From assembly GCF_005116665.1 (NCBI RefSeq), contig NZ_SWCJ01000004.1:186001-250000 (forward strand): a stretch of 64,000 nucleotides of DNA, read 5' to 3'. The DNA is from Ferrimonas aestuarii. Its GTDB lineage: Bacteria > Pseudomonadota > Gammaproteobacteria > Enterobacterales > Shewanellaceae. Both the position numbers and the translations under genes were made by a program. Position 1 is the first letter of the stretch. Each line of letters opens with the position of its first letter. The notes below the pieces were generated by a model, which did not search any database, was not told where the DNA came from, and saw nothing but the letters and a program-made list of their open reading frames with translations. Positions 27,434-35,660 of this stretch are shown here, in pieces.

Positions 27434-28015
27434 ATGCATGTACGTCAAGTTACCGAACAAGACCTTAAAGCCATCGAACGTTTAGAGATTTCGGTTTGGG
27501 GTGATGAAGCCGCCAACATCGATCTGATCTACTCTCGATTTGAAATATTTCCTGAAGGGAGTTTGGTTGTTGAAGACAAAGGGGAGATTGTTGGCTATTC
27601 GGCTATACAGCGAGTCAAGCGAATCTGCAGTGATGATTGGTTTGAACAAACGGATAACGGCTACATCAAACATTCGCACGACGATCAAGGACACATCATC
27701 TATGGCATCGGGATGTCAGGCACCAAACACGGCGTTTCCGAACTATTAATTAATTACGTTTACGACACCTTTATTGCTTCAGGGATGTGTTATCTCATCG
27801 CCCTTGGGAGCCGCCTCCCCGGATTTAAAGAGTGGTCAAAACGAACGAATAAAGGAATTAAAGACTATATAAAAACTCGAAAAGTCGATGGCCTATCAAT
27901 CGACCCGGAGTTACGACTTTATCAAAAACATGGCTTTGAAGTACTATTTGAAATCCCTGATTATTTTCCTTGTCAGGATAGCAATAACTATGGAGCCATG
28001 ATCATAAAGAAGTAA
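27434..28015 (+). CDS. GNAT-family N-acetyltransferase
   Basis: Protein of 193 residues with GNAT features: MHVRQVTEQDLKAIERLE at the N-terminus, the strand LVVEDKGEIVGYSAIQR, a divergent acetyl-CoA loop GMSGTKHGVSELLINYVYD, and the C-terminal strand LYQKHGFEVLFEIPDYF. Good AGGAGA ribosome site. Divergent from the radical SAM gene. Elp3 fuses radical SAM and GNAT domains, so the pairing is notable, though this GNAT does not look like the Elp3 one. Substrate unknown. Confidence 0.85.
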   Translation: MHVRQVTEQDLKAIERLEISVWGDEAANIDLIYSRFEIFPEGSLVVEDKGEIVGYSAIQRVKRICSDDWFEQTDNGYIKHSHDDQGHIIYGIGMSGTKHGVSELLINYVYDTFIASGMCYLIALGSRLPGFKEWSKRTNKGIKDYIKTRKVDGLSIDPELRLYQKHGFEVLFEIPDYFPCQDSNNYGAMIIKK

Positions 28016-28040
28016 AGATTCAATAAGTCCAAAAACTAAA

Positions 28041-28072
28041 CAGGCGCTAGTTTCTAGCCGTGCTAGCGCCTG
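28041..28072. terminator. 10-bp hairpin after the GNAT gene
   Basis: CAGGCGCTAG (28041-28050) and CTAGCGCCTG (28063-28072) with a 12-base loop; no T-tract. A convergent-gene terminator is likely but not proven. Confidence 0.5.
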
Positions 28073-28158
28073 AATAATGCCTTGGTTAAGTGAACCTCTC
28101 TTCCATCACATAAATCAAACAGTGTTACTCGCAAAGCCAGATTAATGTGGTTATTTTC

Positions 28159-29283
28159 CTAAAGATTATTTTCCAAGAAAAGCTTATGACTGGCATAAAT
28201 TTCTGAGCGGTCTTGAATGTCCAACTTGTGTTTTACATTACCCCAATGAGCATGAGCCGTACTTTTCGCAATGCCATATTGATTCATGAAATCCACCACG
28301 CGGCCGCCATCAGCCAATACTTCAACCAACTGTCGCTCACGACTGGTTAAGCCAGGAGTTTCCCAAATGGGCTTGGTTGTTGGCCGAACTTGAGCACTCT
28401 CAACGGTCAATAATCGCAGTGCGGTATCCAAGCCAATCAAATCCTCTCCTTTACCCAGCAAGGTACAAGAAAAGCTCAGCCCGTCGATATCAAAATTCTC
28501 TTCTGGCGGGTTATCGATCTGATATTGGGCATTGCTAATATCACAAATCCTTCGACGCAGTTGCGCCCTGCCGAGCTTATCTTTGATAAACAGCAGCTCA
28601 TCCTTAATTTTTAAACCGTCACCATCGGTCACCAGTTGCCTGGCTTTATCGTTCAAAGCTCGCACCTTAGTATGCCGATCCACCAAGAATGCCGCAGAAT
28701 TTTGCTGCTCTAAAAAGTAATAAAACCCATCCGGAGAGCTCTTCGATAACCTGAAGGTATGCCCTAACTCCCAATACTGCCTTAAAATTTTCTGATATTG
28801 ATTCAAGAAGTTAATGCATGCGGTTTTAACTTGAGAATCATCTGCATCAAAGTAGAGGTTGATGGAAACCCAATACTTGGAAGACTCAAAAAGCTCAAAC
28901 ACCACCGTATCGCTGATCTGCTGTGAATCTAGCCAGGGCCAAAATGCACTTTGCTTTAGCTTGGAGACTTCATAGTAGGAGGACAATGCATAAGGTCTAA
29001 CGGGATGATGAACGTTCTCAATGGCGGTCCAGGGGTCACTTTGATAATAGTGATCAATGTACTCAAAGGTTTTTTCGGCAGAGAAGCCATAAAGCAGAGG
29101 GCTATCGAGCTCAAGATAGATACTTTGGGTTATATAAAGCTCAGCGGTTGCTTTGTCCCTGAGCATGATAATCCCTTTGCTGGCTCCGGTAAGCTGAGTG
29201 ATCTCTTTAAGTACCGTTTTCCATAAGCTGATGTCCGATATCGTCTTGTATAACAGCTCAATCAATTTTTGACTAAGGTCCAT
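28159..29283 (-). CDS. LuxR-type transcriptional regulator with GAF/PAS-like sensor
   Basis: Protein of 374 residues. The C-terminus carries a LuxR helix-turn-helix, LTSRERQLVEVLADGGRVVDF...STAHAHWGNVKHKL (about 310-360). The N-terminal 300 residues look like GAF and PAS sensor folds, with DRHTKVRALNDKARQL. There is no receiver Asp pocket and no typical autoinducer-binding Trp/Tyr pattern, so it is neither a response regulator nor a clear quorum-sensing LuxR. Lone gene; a perfect 9-bp palindrome lies upstream at 29407. Confidence 0.85.
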   Translation of the reverse strand: MDLSQKLIELLYKTISDISLWKTVLKEITQLTGASKGIIMLRDKATAELYITQSIYLELDSPLLYGFSAEKTFEYIDHYYQSDPWTAIENVHHPVRPYALSSYYEVSKLKQSAFWPWLDSQQISDTVVFELFESSKYWVSINLYFDADDSQVKTACINFLNQYQKILRQYWELGHTFRLSKSSPDGFYYFLEQQNSAAFLVDRHTKVRALNDKARQLVTDGDGLKIKDELLFIKDKLGRAQLRRRICDISNAQYQIDNPPEENFDIDGLSFSCTLLGKGEDLIGLDTALRLLTVESAQVRPTTKPIWETPGLTSRERQLVEVLADGGRVVDFMNQYGIAKSTAHAHWGNVKHKLDIQDRSEIYASHKLFLENNL

Positions 29284-29550
29284 ACTTCATCCTTAATTCG
29301 AAAACGTTATCCTAGGTCCCTATTACGCTGGATAACTCGCTCACTACTTAACCAAGTAACTAAAATTACTGCAAAAAAAACATATTCTCAATCGGTTAAT
29401 AAACAACATAGATAGAAAACTATCTATGCCTCAATAATTGAAAACTCCTCTATCTAACACAGCCACAATCTGTATTAACAACCATAGAGTCCCCAGCCAT
29501 ATCGATTCTCAACCAAGCTTTAAAAAGAGCTTAAAGGTACAGCCTAGATC
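29284..29550. promoter_or_regulatory. LuxR-gene upstream region with palindrome
   Basis: No gene in this AT-rich stretch. CATAGATAG, AAAA, CTATCTATG (29407-29428) is a perfect 9-bp inverted repeat, about 125 bases upstream of the regulator's start, and could be an operator. Confidence 0.4.
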
Positions 29551-29573
29551 AAAAAACGGCTCCGCTAGGAGCC
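29551..29573 (-). terminator. terminator of the protease-lipoprotein unit
   Basis: On the minus strand GGCTCC, loop TAGC, GGAGCC, G, then TTTTTT. It lies 22 bases after the stop of the 29596 gene. Confidence 0.8.
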
Positions 29574-29595
29574 ATCATCATGCAGTAAAACAGCA

Positions 29596-30168
29596 TTAGG
29601 ATTCGCCGAAATACTCTCTGTATTCCGCAAAAGTCGCCTGAGCCTCATCATCTTCAATGAGGTCATTCAAGAAATGAGGCACGGTTTTTTCGATGAATAA
29701 CTGTTCTGACGGCTTGCTGTCTCGTCCATCGGCAACGCCGCCGTTACTCCACATGCTTCCCACCTCGGTGCTCTCGATAATGTATTCGTAATTCGAGATC
29801 TCTTTGCCTTGAAGAAATACCTGATACACCACCTTGAACTCAGTGTTAGATACCACAGGAATGATGCCCAGAGTCGTTGCCGCTAGCAACCCACTGGAAA
29901 GGTTCGCCCCATCGCGCTTGGTGCGAACGGCCTTCAAAACGCGAATGCCGATAGGCAGACCGATAGAGTCCTTGTCCAACTTTTCAAATGCTTGAAATGA
30001 CTCAAAGGTCGATTTCAGCTCTTGGTCTTCAATATTGGTTACAAATAGAACCGGAGGGTATTTATCCCCCTGATGCTGATACTCCAGCTTATTGATATCC
30101 AGTTCGGTATCCGCAATTGCCACACCACTAAACAGTAGGCCGATACTCAATGTCGTTAAAAATTTCAT
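29596..30168 (-). CDS. exported protein of unknown function, partner of the protease lipoprotein
   Basis: From MKFLTTLSIGLLFSGVAIA there are 190 residues with a clear signal peptide (cleavage near AIA-DTE), then an acidic mature part with no motif I recognise. A start two codons earlier (MIMKF) is possible. It begins 9 bases after the stop of the upstream serine-protease gene and ends in a terminator, so the two are co-transcribed. It might be a substrate, inhibitor or assembly partner of the protease. Confidence 0.7.
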   Translation of the reverse strand: MKFLTTLSIGLLFSGVAIADTELDINKLEYQHQGDKYPPVLFVTNIEDQELKSTFESFQAFEKLDKDSIGLPIGIRVLKAVRTKRDGANLSSGLLAATTLGIIPVVSNTEFKVVYQVFLQGKEISNYEYIIESTEVGSMWSNGGVADGRDSKPSEQLFIEKTVPHFLNDLIEDDEAQATFAEYREYFGES

Positions 30169-30177
30169 AATCAAACC

Positions 30178-31371
30178 TTACTGATAGCAGAGCACTTGGT
30201 TGGTGTATTTCAATGCTTGTTGAGAAGCCACCTCAAAATTGACGTCATCATTGGACATCACATATCCAACCTTGTTTTTATCAAGAAACTTCTTGAACAG
30301 CTGATGCTCCACGCCAAAGTTGACGTTTTGAGCTGTCGTCCCCGCCTTCTCAAGCATCATAGATTGATTCAAAGAGCTGGATACAATCCCCACTAAATGC
30401 CCCTGATAATCGACAACGGCTCCGCCACTGTTACCTGGCTGAATTGGCGCCGTAAACTGGAACTGTCCCTTCGCTCCCTTCAGACCGCCATAAGAGCTAA
30501 CGTTACCCACAGTTAGCGACGGATAGTCGGATAAAATCCCCGAAAGTGGAAAGCCAGTCACAAACACCGGTTTACCTAGGTTTGGCTTATAGCTTTCGGT
30601 GATGTTGGCGTGATCGGTATTGGGAATGTCTGAAGAGATCACTGCCAGATCCAGCAAGTTACTTTTCTCTTTTAGCGTTGCCGCATACGTCTTGCCCTCA
30701 TAGGCAATTTCTATCGCCAGACACTCATCCACTACGTGGGCAGCAGTCGCGACCGATCCCTGCTTATCAATAAAGAACCCTGTCCCCGATGAGTTCGGCT
30801 TGCTCTGATTAATTAAGGATTTAAGGTCAACGATTGGCTGTTTATCACCTTTAAATGCGGCAATACTTGCCGTTAGTTTGTCGGCGCCTTGCTGATTAAC
30901 GAAATCAATTAATGACTCCTTCATTACTTTAGCCAACGCATTATAAACGGCATCGAAATCTAAATAGCCACCGCTGGAACCTTTCTTAGTTTCCTGAGAG
31001 AAAACAACATTACCCTGTCTATCAACAACTTCTAAATTAACAACAGAGTTATAACCGCCCCAAACGGTGTCCCAGCGGCTATTTGACTTCACTCTTAATA
31101 AATAATTGAAGTCACTTTCTGCATTAAGCATCTCTGCGTGACTAAACATATCAGAAGCCACTAATAATGAAGCTTCTTCCAACTTTCCGAAAAAGTTAAT
31201 ACCCGTTTCTGGCTTAGTCTTATCAACATAGATAGCCACAGGATAATCAACGGGTAGTTCAATGTTCTTTTTAAGAACTTTTTTAGTTTTAATCGCGCTT
31301 GCCGTCTCTACCGGTGTTGCTTCACACCCGACGAGCAGCGCCAGCAAAGCAACTACAGCTAATCGCTTCAT
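30178..31371 (-). CDS. lipoprotein with trypsin-like serine protease domain
   Basis: Protein of 397 residues. A lipobox LVGC places the lipidated Cys at 16. Residues 40-170 resemble a GNA1162/CsgG-like lipoprotein part (YLLRVKSNSRWDTVWGGYNSVVNLEVVDRQGNV). A trypsin-like domain follows with the triad His212 (ATAAHVV), Asp241 (LLDLAVIS) and Ser315 (PGNSGGAV), as in DegP-type and S1C proteases, but no PDZ domain. It is upstream of, and probably co-transcribed with, the exported protein at 29596. Confidence 0.85.
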   Translation of the reverse strand: MKRLAVVALLALLVGCEATPVETASAIKTKKVLKKNIELPVDYPVAIYVDKTKPETGINFFGKLEEASLLVASDMFSHAEMLNAESDFNYLLRVKSNSRWDTVWGGYNSVVNLEVVDRQGNVVFSQETKKGSSGGYLDFDAVYNALAKVMKESLIDFVNQQGADKLTASIAAFKGDKQPIVDLKSLINQSKPNSSGTGFFIDKQGSVATAAHVVDECLAIEIAYEGKTYAATLKEKSNLLDLAVISSDIPNTDHANITESYKPNLGKPVFVTGFPLSGILSDYPSLTVGNVSSYGGLKGAKGQFQFTAPIQPGNSGGAVVDYQGHLVGIVSSSLNQSMMLEKAGTTAQNVNFGVEHQLFKKFLDKNKVGYVMSNDDVNFEVASQQALKYTNQVLCYQ

Positions 31372-31500
31372 AAGTGACCCTTAACGTTTTTAGTATCATA
31401 CTGAACATTGTTTACGAGGTGGCAACCCCGACGTAACATGCGGATACTAGCACGATAATAAAGCCAGTGCTGAAAATAAGTCTCTTGAGATCATAAAGTT

Positions 31501-31532
31501 AAAAAAAAGGCCTCCTACAGAGGCCTTTTTTT
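31501..31532 (-). terminator. terminator after the IS481-like gene
   Basis: GGCCTC (31509-31514), loop CTACA, GAGGCC (31520-31525), with A- and T-tracts on either side; works on either strand. Confidence 0.85.
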
Positions 31533-31551
31533 AATCCCGCGCAATCAGCAA

Positions 31552-32568
31552 TTAATCACGCTTAGGAATCAGGTGCTGACTGATTTCCAGAGTTTCCAGT
31601 GGCGTTTTCCCTAGGGTATAACGGCCGGCAATCGCAAACTGCTGGTTGTATTTCGCCATCCACTCCTGCAGTCGCTGCTGAATTTCCCCAACATCATCAA
31701 AGCGCTTAGTCTTAAACAGCGGTTCATAGAACTCATTCCAAACTAAGGTCTGAAAACGAGCACCAATGCCGTTTACCACAGGGCCGTTATAGGCGCGCAT
31801 GTGGATATGGTTACAACCAAGGTAAGCCACCGCCCCCTGGAACGCCTTACTCTTGCTGCCGAAGAACTCAGCCCCTTTATCGGTCAGTAAGTTATCCATT
31901 GGTAGGCCACGTTCTTTATACCAAGGCGCCACATGTTCTAATAAAAATTGCCCTGCGTGCTCCGAGTCATTGCTGGTGGTAACCCAAGCATGAGCTACTT
32001 GACTGTAGGCATCAATAAAGGAGTGTTGGTACAAACGACCGACTTCAGCCACGTCGCCCAAACTGAACGTATCCTGCACCACCACGTCACCGGGATAGCG
32101 GCATTCCAGCCCCATCTGATCCTGCTTGATCTCATGTAGATGCGCCCCTTGATCATCCACCCCCTGTTGGCGCTGCTTCATGGCACTCTTCAAAGCCAGC
32201 AGTCGATTCTGTTTGGTTTCAAGGTTATGGCGAACCCAGATGGCTCGAACGCCAGAAGGGGAGATGGTGCAGCCACGTGCGGTCAATAGCTCCGCCGCTC
32301 GTGCTTGACCATAGTTAGGATAATCTAGAGCAATCTCGATCACTTGTGCCTCCACTTCGGGAGGCACACGATTCTTAATTGCGGGTTTACGGCGAGACAG
32401 GTTTCTCAGCCCCTGCTCGCCGGCACTCTCATACTGTTTTTTAAACCGGTAATAACTGTCGCGGCTGTAACCCATGATGTCACAAGCTCGACTGATGCTG
32501 CCTAATTCTTTGGCCAACTGCAGCAAAGCTAGCTTGCTGCGAATGTCACCATTGCTTCGATTATTCAC
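31552..32568 (-). CDS. IS481-family transposase/integrase-like protein
   Basis: A GTG start at 32568 gives 338 residues; the longer reading enters the transporter gene. N-terminal helix-turn-helix (LAKELGSISRACDIMGYSRDSYYRFKKQYE), a second HTH (YPNYGQARAAELL), then an rve/DDE integrase core with DTFSLGD, DAYSQVAHAW and LLTDKGAEFFG. The third acidic residue is hard to place. It ends with its own terminator. No terminal inverted repeats or target duplication are visible around it, so it is either an isolated copy or a domesticated gene. It starts 38 bases past the transporter stop. Confidence 0.8.
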   Translation of the reverse strand: MNNRSNGDIRSKLALLQLAKELGSISRACDIMGYSRDSYYRFKKQYESAGEQGLRNLSRRKPAIKNRVPPEVEAQVIEIALDYPNYGQARAAELLTARGCTISPSGVRAIWVRHNLETKQNRLLALKSAMKQRQQGVDDQGAHLHEIKQDQMGLECRYPGDVVVQDTFSLGDVAEVGRLYQHSFIDAYSQVAHAWVTTSNDSEHAGQFLLEHVAPWYKERGLPMDNLLTDKGAEFFGSKSKAFQGAVAYLGCNHIHMRAYNGPVVNGIGARFQTLVWNEFYEPLFKTKRFDDVGEIQQRLQEWMAKYNQQFAIAGRYTLGKTPLETLEISQHLIPKRD

Positions 32569-32605
32569 GCCTTTGCCACAACATAGAACAAAAAGATATG
32601 TCAGA

Positions 32606-34207
32606 TTACCAGAAAACTCCGTTAGGTGTGTAGCCCAACCACTTGAACCAGGTTTCTCCCAGCAAAACACTGGTGATCCAGCCAATCATCAGCATAGAAA
32701 ACCCGAATTTAAAAGTATCAGAGAGAGAATAATGGTCAGTTGAGTACAACAATAACGACGGCTTGCTATTAAATGGCAGCACGTACACGTGCTCAATCAA
32801 CAGCGCCACCGGCAGTGCCAAACTCATCACTGGGTAACCAAAACGCTGAGCGACGCCAATGGCGATGGGAACAAACAGCATGGTTCGCATGGTTTTAGAT
32901 TGAAACACCAAAGAGCTCAATAACATACATCCCGTTAGCGCCACATAAAACACCCAGAATGGCGTACTGGTATCCAAACCGAAGTACTCCAGACCCGCAT
33001 TCACCACGAGGTTAGGCAGATCCGTTTGTTTAAAGCCAGCTCCTAGGGTGTAGGCACCGGCTGAGAACATCAACAAGTGCCATGGGATATCAACCTGGTT
33101 CCAGTTCACCACCCCAATGCGTGGCGACAACGCCACAATGGCGCCAATAAAGGCCACCGCAGTTGCACTGACACCGTGATAACGGTCGGTAGCCCAAAAT
33201 GCCAAAATGGTCACGAAGATCAGGATGGAGCGAATTTCCAAACTGCTGATCTTGCCCATGGATTTCAGCTCTTCCTGCAAGCGCTCCATACCGCCTTCAA
33301 TCTGAGGAAGGCGCTCTTCTGGAGCCAATGGGAAGAAAACGCGTGTCGCCAACAGCCAACCAATAATGATCATGCACACCACAATCGGCAACGCTACGAT
33401 CATCCAGTCAGCAAAGAAGAAGCTGCCGCCGATGGCACCAGCAATCAAGCTCGCCGCCAACAAGTTGGCGCCGGAGCCAGTCACGAAAGCACCAGCACAA
33501 AGGTTAATCTGCAGCAGGTTCTGCAATACTAAGTTACGACCAAAGTTATTCTTATTTTCACCACCTCTGGCACCGTAGACAGCCGCAATCACCATAAAGA
33601 TGGGCATCAAAATGGCCGCTTTGGCCGTGGTTGCCGAGATGAAGGCCGACAACACTAAGTTGATCACCATGAAGCTATAAAAGATTGGCGTGGCACTGGT
33701 ACCAAATCGACAGATAAACCACAGGGCAAATCGCTTTGCCGCGCCGCTGCTCACCAACATGGAAGCCAGAATGAATGACAAAATGTTGAGCCACATGATG
33801 GGGTGACCTAACTGTGCATAGGCCACTTTCTCAGGCAGTACACCGGTCAACACCATCATAATAATAACGATTAAGGAGGTGAGGTAGTTGGGAATGGCTT
33901 CTGTAATCCACAGAATCACCGCACAACAGAAGATAGCCAGCATTGCCACTCCATGGGCACTGAACTGACCGGCACCCACTTCATTGAAATGTACTAACGC
34001 CTTTTTGCTTAGGATACTGGAATCGATGTTCTGCAGAAATGCAGGGGCTTCACCCATCATCAGCAATGCAAATACCGCGATTGCGATGAAGATACCGCTT
34101 TTCTCCAACCACTGCTCAAAGGTTGATTTCACCCGAACAGGAAGATGCTCCATTCGATATTGACTCATATCGAGAGGATCATCACGTACCACTTTTTCGC
34201 TATTCAT
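32606..34207 (-). CDS. DASS-family (SLC13) sodium:anion symporter
   Basis: Integral membrane protein with about 12 hydrophobic segments. From MNSEKVV, with AGG nine bases upstream, there are 533 residues; an in-frame ATG nine codons earlier is possible. DASS features: ITEAIPNYLTSLIVI, the substrate-site region SAFISATTAKAAILMPI, TGSGANLLAASLI, and the second repeat with PVALLIEHVYVLPFNSKPSLLLYS. The family carries C4-dicarboxylates, citrate or sulfate with sodium; the substrate here is not fixed. Divergent from the triphosphate-tunnel operon. Confidence 0.88.
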   Translation of the reverse strand: MNSEKVVRDDPLDMSQYRMEHLPVRVKSTFEQWLEKSGIFIAIAVFALLMMGEAPAFLQNIDSSILSKKALVHFNEVGAGQFSAHGVAMLAIFCCAVILWITEAIPNYLTSLIVIIMMVLTGVLPEKVAYAQLGHPIMWLNILSFILASMLVSSGAAKRFALWFICRFGTSATPIFYSFMVINLVLSAFISATTAKAAILMPIFMVIAAVYGARGGENKNNFGRNLVLQNLLQINLCAGAFVTGSGANLLAASLIAGAIGGSFFFADWMIVALPIVVCMIIIGWLLATRVFFPLAPEERLPQIEGGMERLQEELKSMGKISSLEIRSILIFVTILAFWATDRYHGVSATAVAFIGAIVALSPRIGVVNWNQVDIPWHLLMFSAGAYTLGAGFKQTDLPNLVVNAGLEYFGLDTSTPFWVFYVALTGCMLLSSLVFQSKTMRTMLFVPIAIGVAQRFGYPVMSLALPVALLIEHVYVLPFNSKPSLLLYSTDHYSLSDTFKFGFSMLMIGWITSVLLGETWFKWLGYTPNGVFW

Positions 34208-34437
34208 TGTGTCTTGCCTAGTCCTTGTTTGCATGGGCTATAAGCTACCGATTTCGATTCTAAAAAACCTAGATCCAGATCATCAATTAGCCCAAGAGAT
34301 GACAACCAGATCATATCATTACCAACTGAAAAACGACAACAATCAATACAAAAATCCTTTCAAATCAAATATTTAAATTAACCAAAAACCAAAAACCAAC
34401 AAGCAACATGTAAGATCAATTTGAAACTAATTGTAAT

Positions 34438-34461
34438 AAAGGTGATCACGATCACGCCTTT
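34438..34461. promoter_or_regulatory. CRP/FNR-family palindrome upstream of the triphosphate-tunnel operon
   Basis: GTGATCACGATCAC (dyad, two mismatched central bases) keeps GTGA-N6-TCAC of CRP sites and TGAT-N4-ATCA of FNR sites. It lies about 70 bases before the start at 34528. Confidence 0.55.
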
Positions 34462-34527
34462 TTAAGCTCAACCTCTCTAGCATAAATGGCGAATCATTAA
34501 TCGTTTGATACTGAAAAGGATTGCCCC

Positions 34528-35163
34528 ATGGCTGAACTAAAAATTGGTGAGATCTCCAAACCTCGTTTCGAATTCCGTACCTTTGGTCAGAACTTCGAAG
34601 CCGCTGCTGAGCGTATGGCTCGTCTGTCTCTGCCGGTACCAGAGAAGGTGTGGTGTCGTCACAGCGACGAGATCTACATCATGTCTCGCACCAACGATTT
34701 GAATAACACCAAAATTCGCGACGGCAAGATGGACGTTAAAACCTACGTTCAAACCGTTGATGGTCTAGAGCAATGGGATCCAAAACTGAAAGCCGAATTC
34801 CCAGTATCTAAGCAACAACTGGTTGACGAGATCTTCCCTGCATTCATGGTTGAGATGCCTGAACTGACCGAAGAGAGCTACGACTACCAAGCATTCTTGG
34901 CAATCATCGAAGCTCACCCAGATCTGCAGGCGGTACGCATCCATAAAGAGCGCTACGGCTACATGGTGAACGACACCATCTGTGAAGTGGCCAAAGTACT
35001 GGTTAACGGTGCTCAGATCGTTTCCATCAACTCTGAGTCCACCGAAGTGGAAGACATCAAGAAAACCCTGTCTGATGTTGGTCTAGAAAACATTGAAAAC
35101 ATCAACTATCTGCAGGCGATCAAGCGCGTTATCGGCATGATCAACAAGCCTCTGGCTAACTAA
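34528..35163 (+). CDS. CYTH-like (divergent triphosphate-tunnel) protein
   Basis: Soluble protein of 211 residues with AAGGA eight bases before ATG. DEIYIMSRTNDLNNTKIRDGKMDVK and EQWDPKLKAEFPV, plus a C-terminal NDTICEVAKVLVNG strand and ESTEVE, follow the strand and charge pattern of CYTH-domain proteins. The canonical ExExK opening is degenerate (RFEFRTF). Similarity is by eye. It starts an operon with a clear CYTH enzyme 11 bases downstream. Activity unknown; it could be a structural paralogue or partner. Confidence 0.6.
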   Translation: MAELKIGEISKPRFEFRTFGQNFEAAAERMARLSLPVPEKVWCRHSDEIYIMSRTNDLNNTKIRDGKMDVKTYVQTVDGLEQWDPKLKAEFPVSKQQLVDEIFPAFMVEMPELTEESYDYQAFLAIIEAHPDLQAVRIHKERYGYMVNDTICEVAKVLVNGAQIVSINSESTEVEDIKKTLSDVGLENIENINYLQAIKRVIGMINKPLAN

Positions 35164-35174
35164 GGGAACGCACC

Positions 35175-35645
35175 ATGAGCTTAGAAATCGAACGTAAATA
35201 TTTGGTTAAAGACGACAGCTTCAAAGCCGCCAGCCATAAGCAAACTCGCATTGTGCAGGGTTACCTAAACTCCACGCCTGAGCGCACCGTTCGCGTTCGC
35301 ATCAAGGGTGAAAAGGGCATTCTGACCATCAAAGGTATTGGCAACGAATCAGGTGCTTCTCGCTACGAGTGGGAAAAAGAGATCGCTCTAGAAGACGCTC
35401 AAGCACTGCTGAAGATCTGTGAGCCAGGCGTTATCGACAAGACTCGCTACCTCGTTGCTCATGAAGGTCACACCTTTGAAGTAGACGAATTCTACGGTGA
35501 GAACCAAGGCTTGACCGTAGCCGAAGTAGAACTGGAATCTGAAGATCAGCAGGTTAACCGCCCAGAGTGGTTAGGCGAGGAAGTAACTGGCGACGTACGC
35601 TACTACAACTCCATGCTGATGAAGACCCCATTTACTCGCTGGTAA
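35175..35645 (+). CDS. CYTH-domain triphosphatase
   Basis: Protein of 156 residues beginning MSLEIERKYLV, so the metal-binding ExExK is Glu4, Glu6, Lys8. Next come basic strands VRVRIKGEKGILTIKG (Arg/Lys lining the tunnel) and the acidic VAEVELESEDQ. Members hydrolyse inorganic triphosphate or thiamine triphosphate, or make cAMP (class IV cyclases, usually larger). The size and the phosphate context favour a triphosphatase. Second gene of the operon. Confidence 0.88.
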   Translation: MSLEIERKYLVKDDSFKAASHKQTRIVQGYLNSTPERTVRVRIKGEKGILTIKGIGNESGASRYEWEKEIALEDAQALLKICEPGVIDKTRYLVAHEGHTFEVDEFYGENQGLTVAEVELESEDQQVNRPEWLGEEVTGDVRYYNSMLMKTPFTRW

Positions 35646-35660
35646 GGCTGATATAAGTAA

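Noticed and set aside
31372..32700. Complete IS481 insertion sequence with inverted repeats
   Set aside because: No matching inverted ends or target duplication could be found on both sides of the integrase gene.
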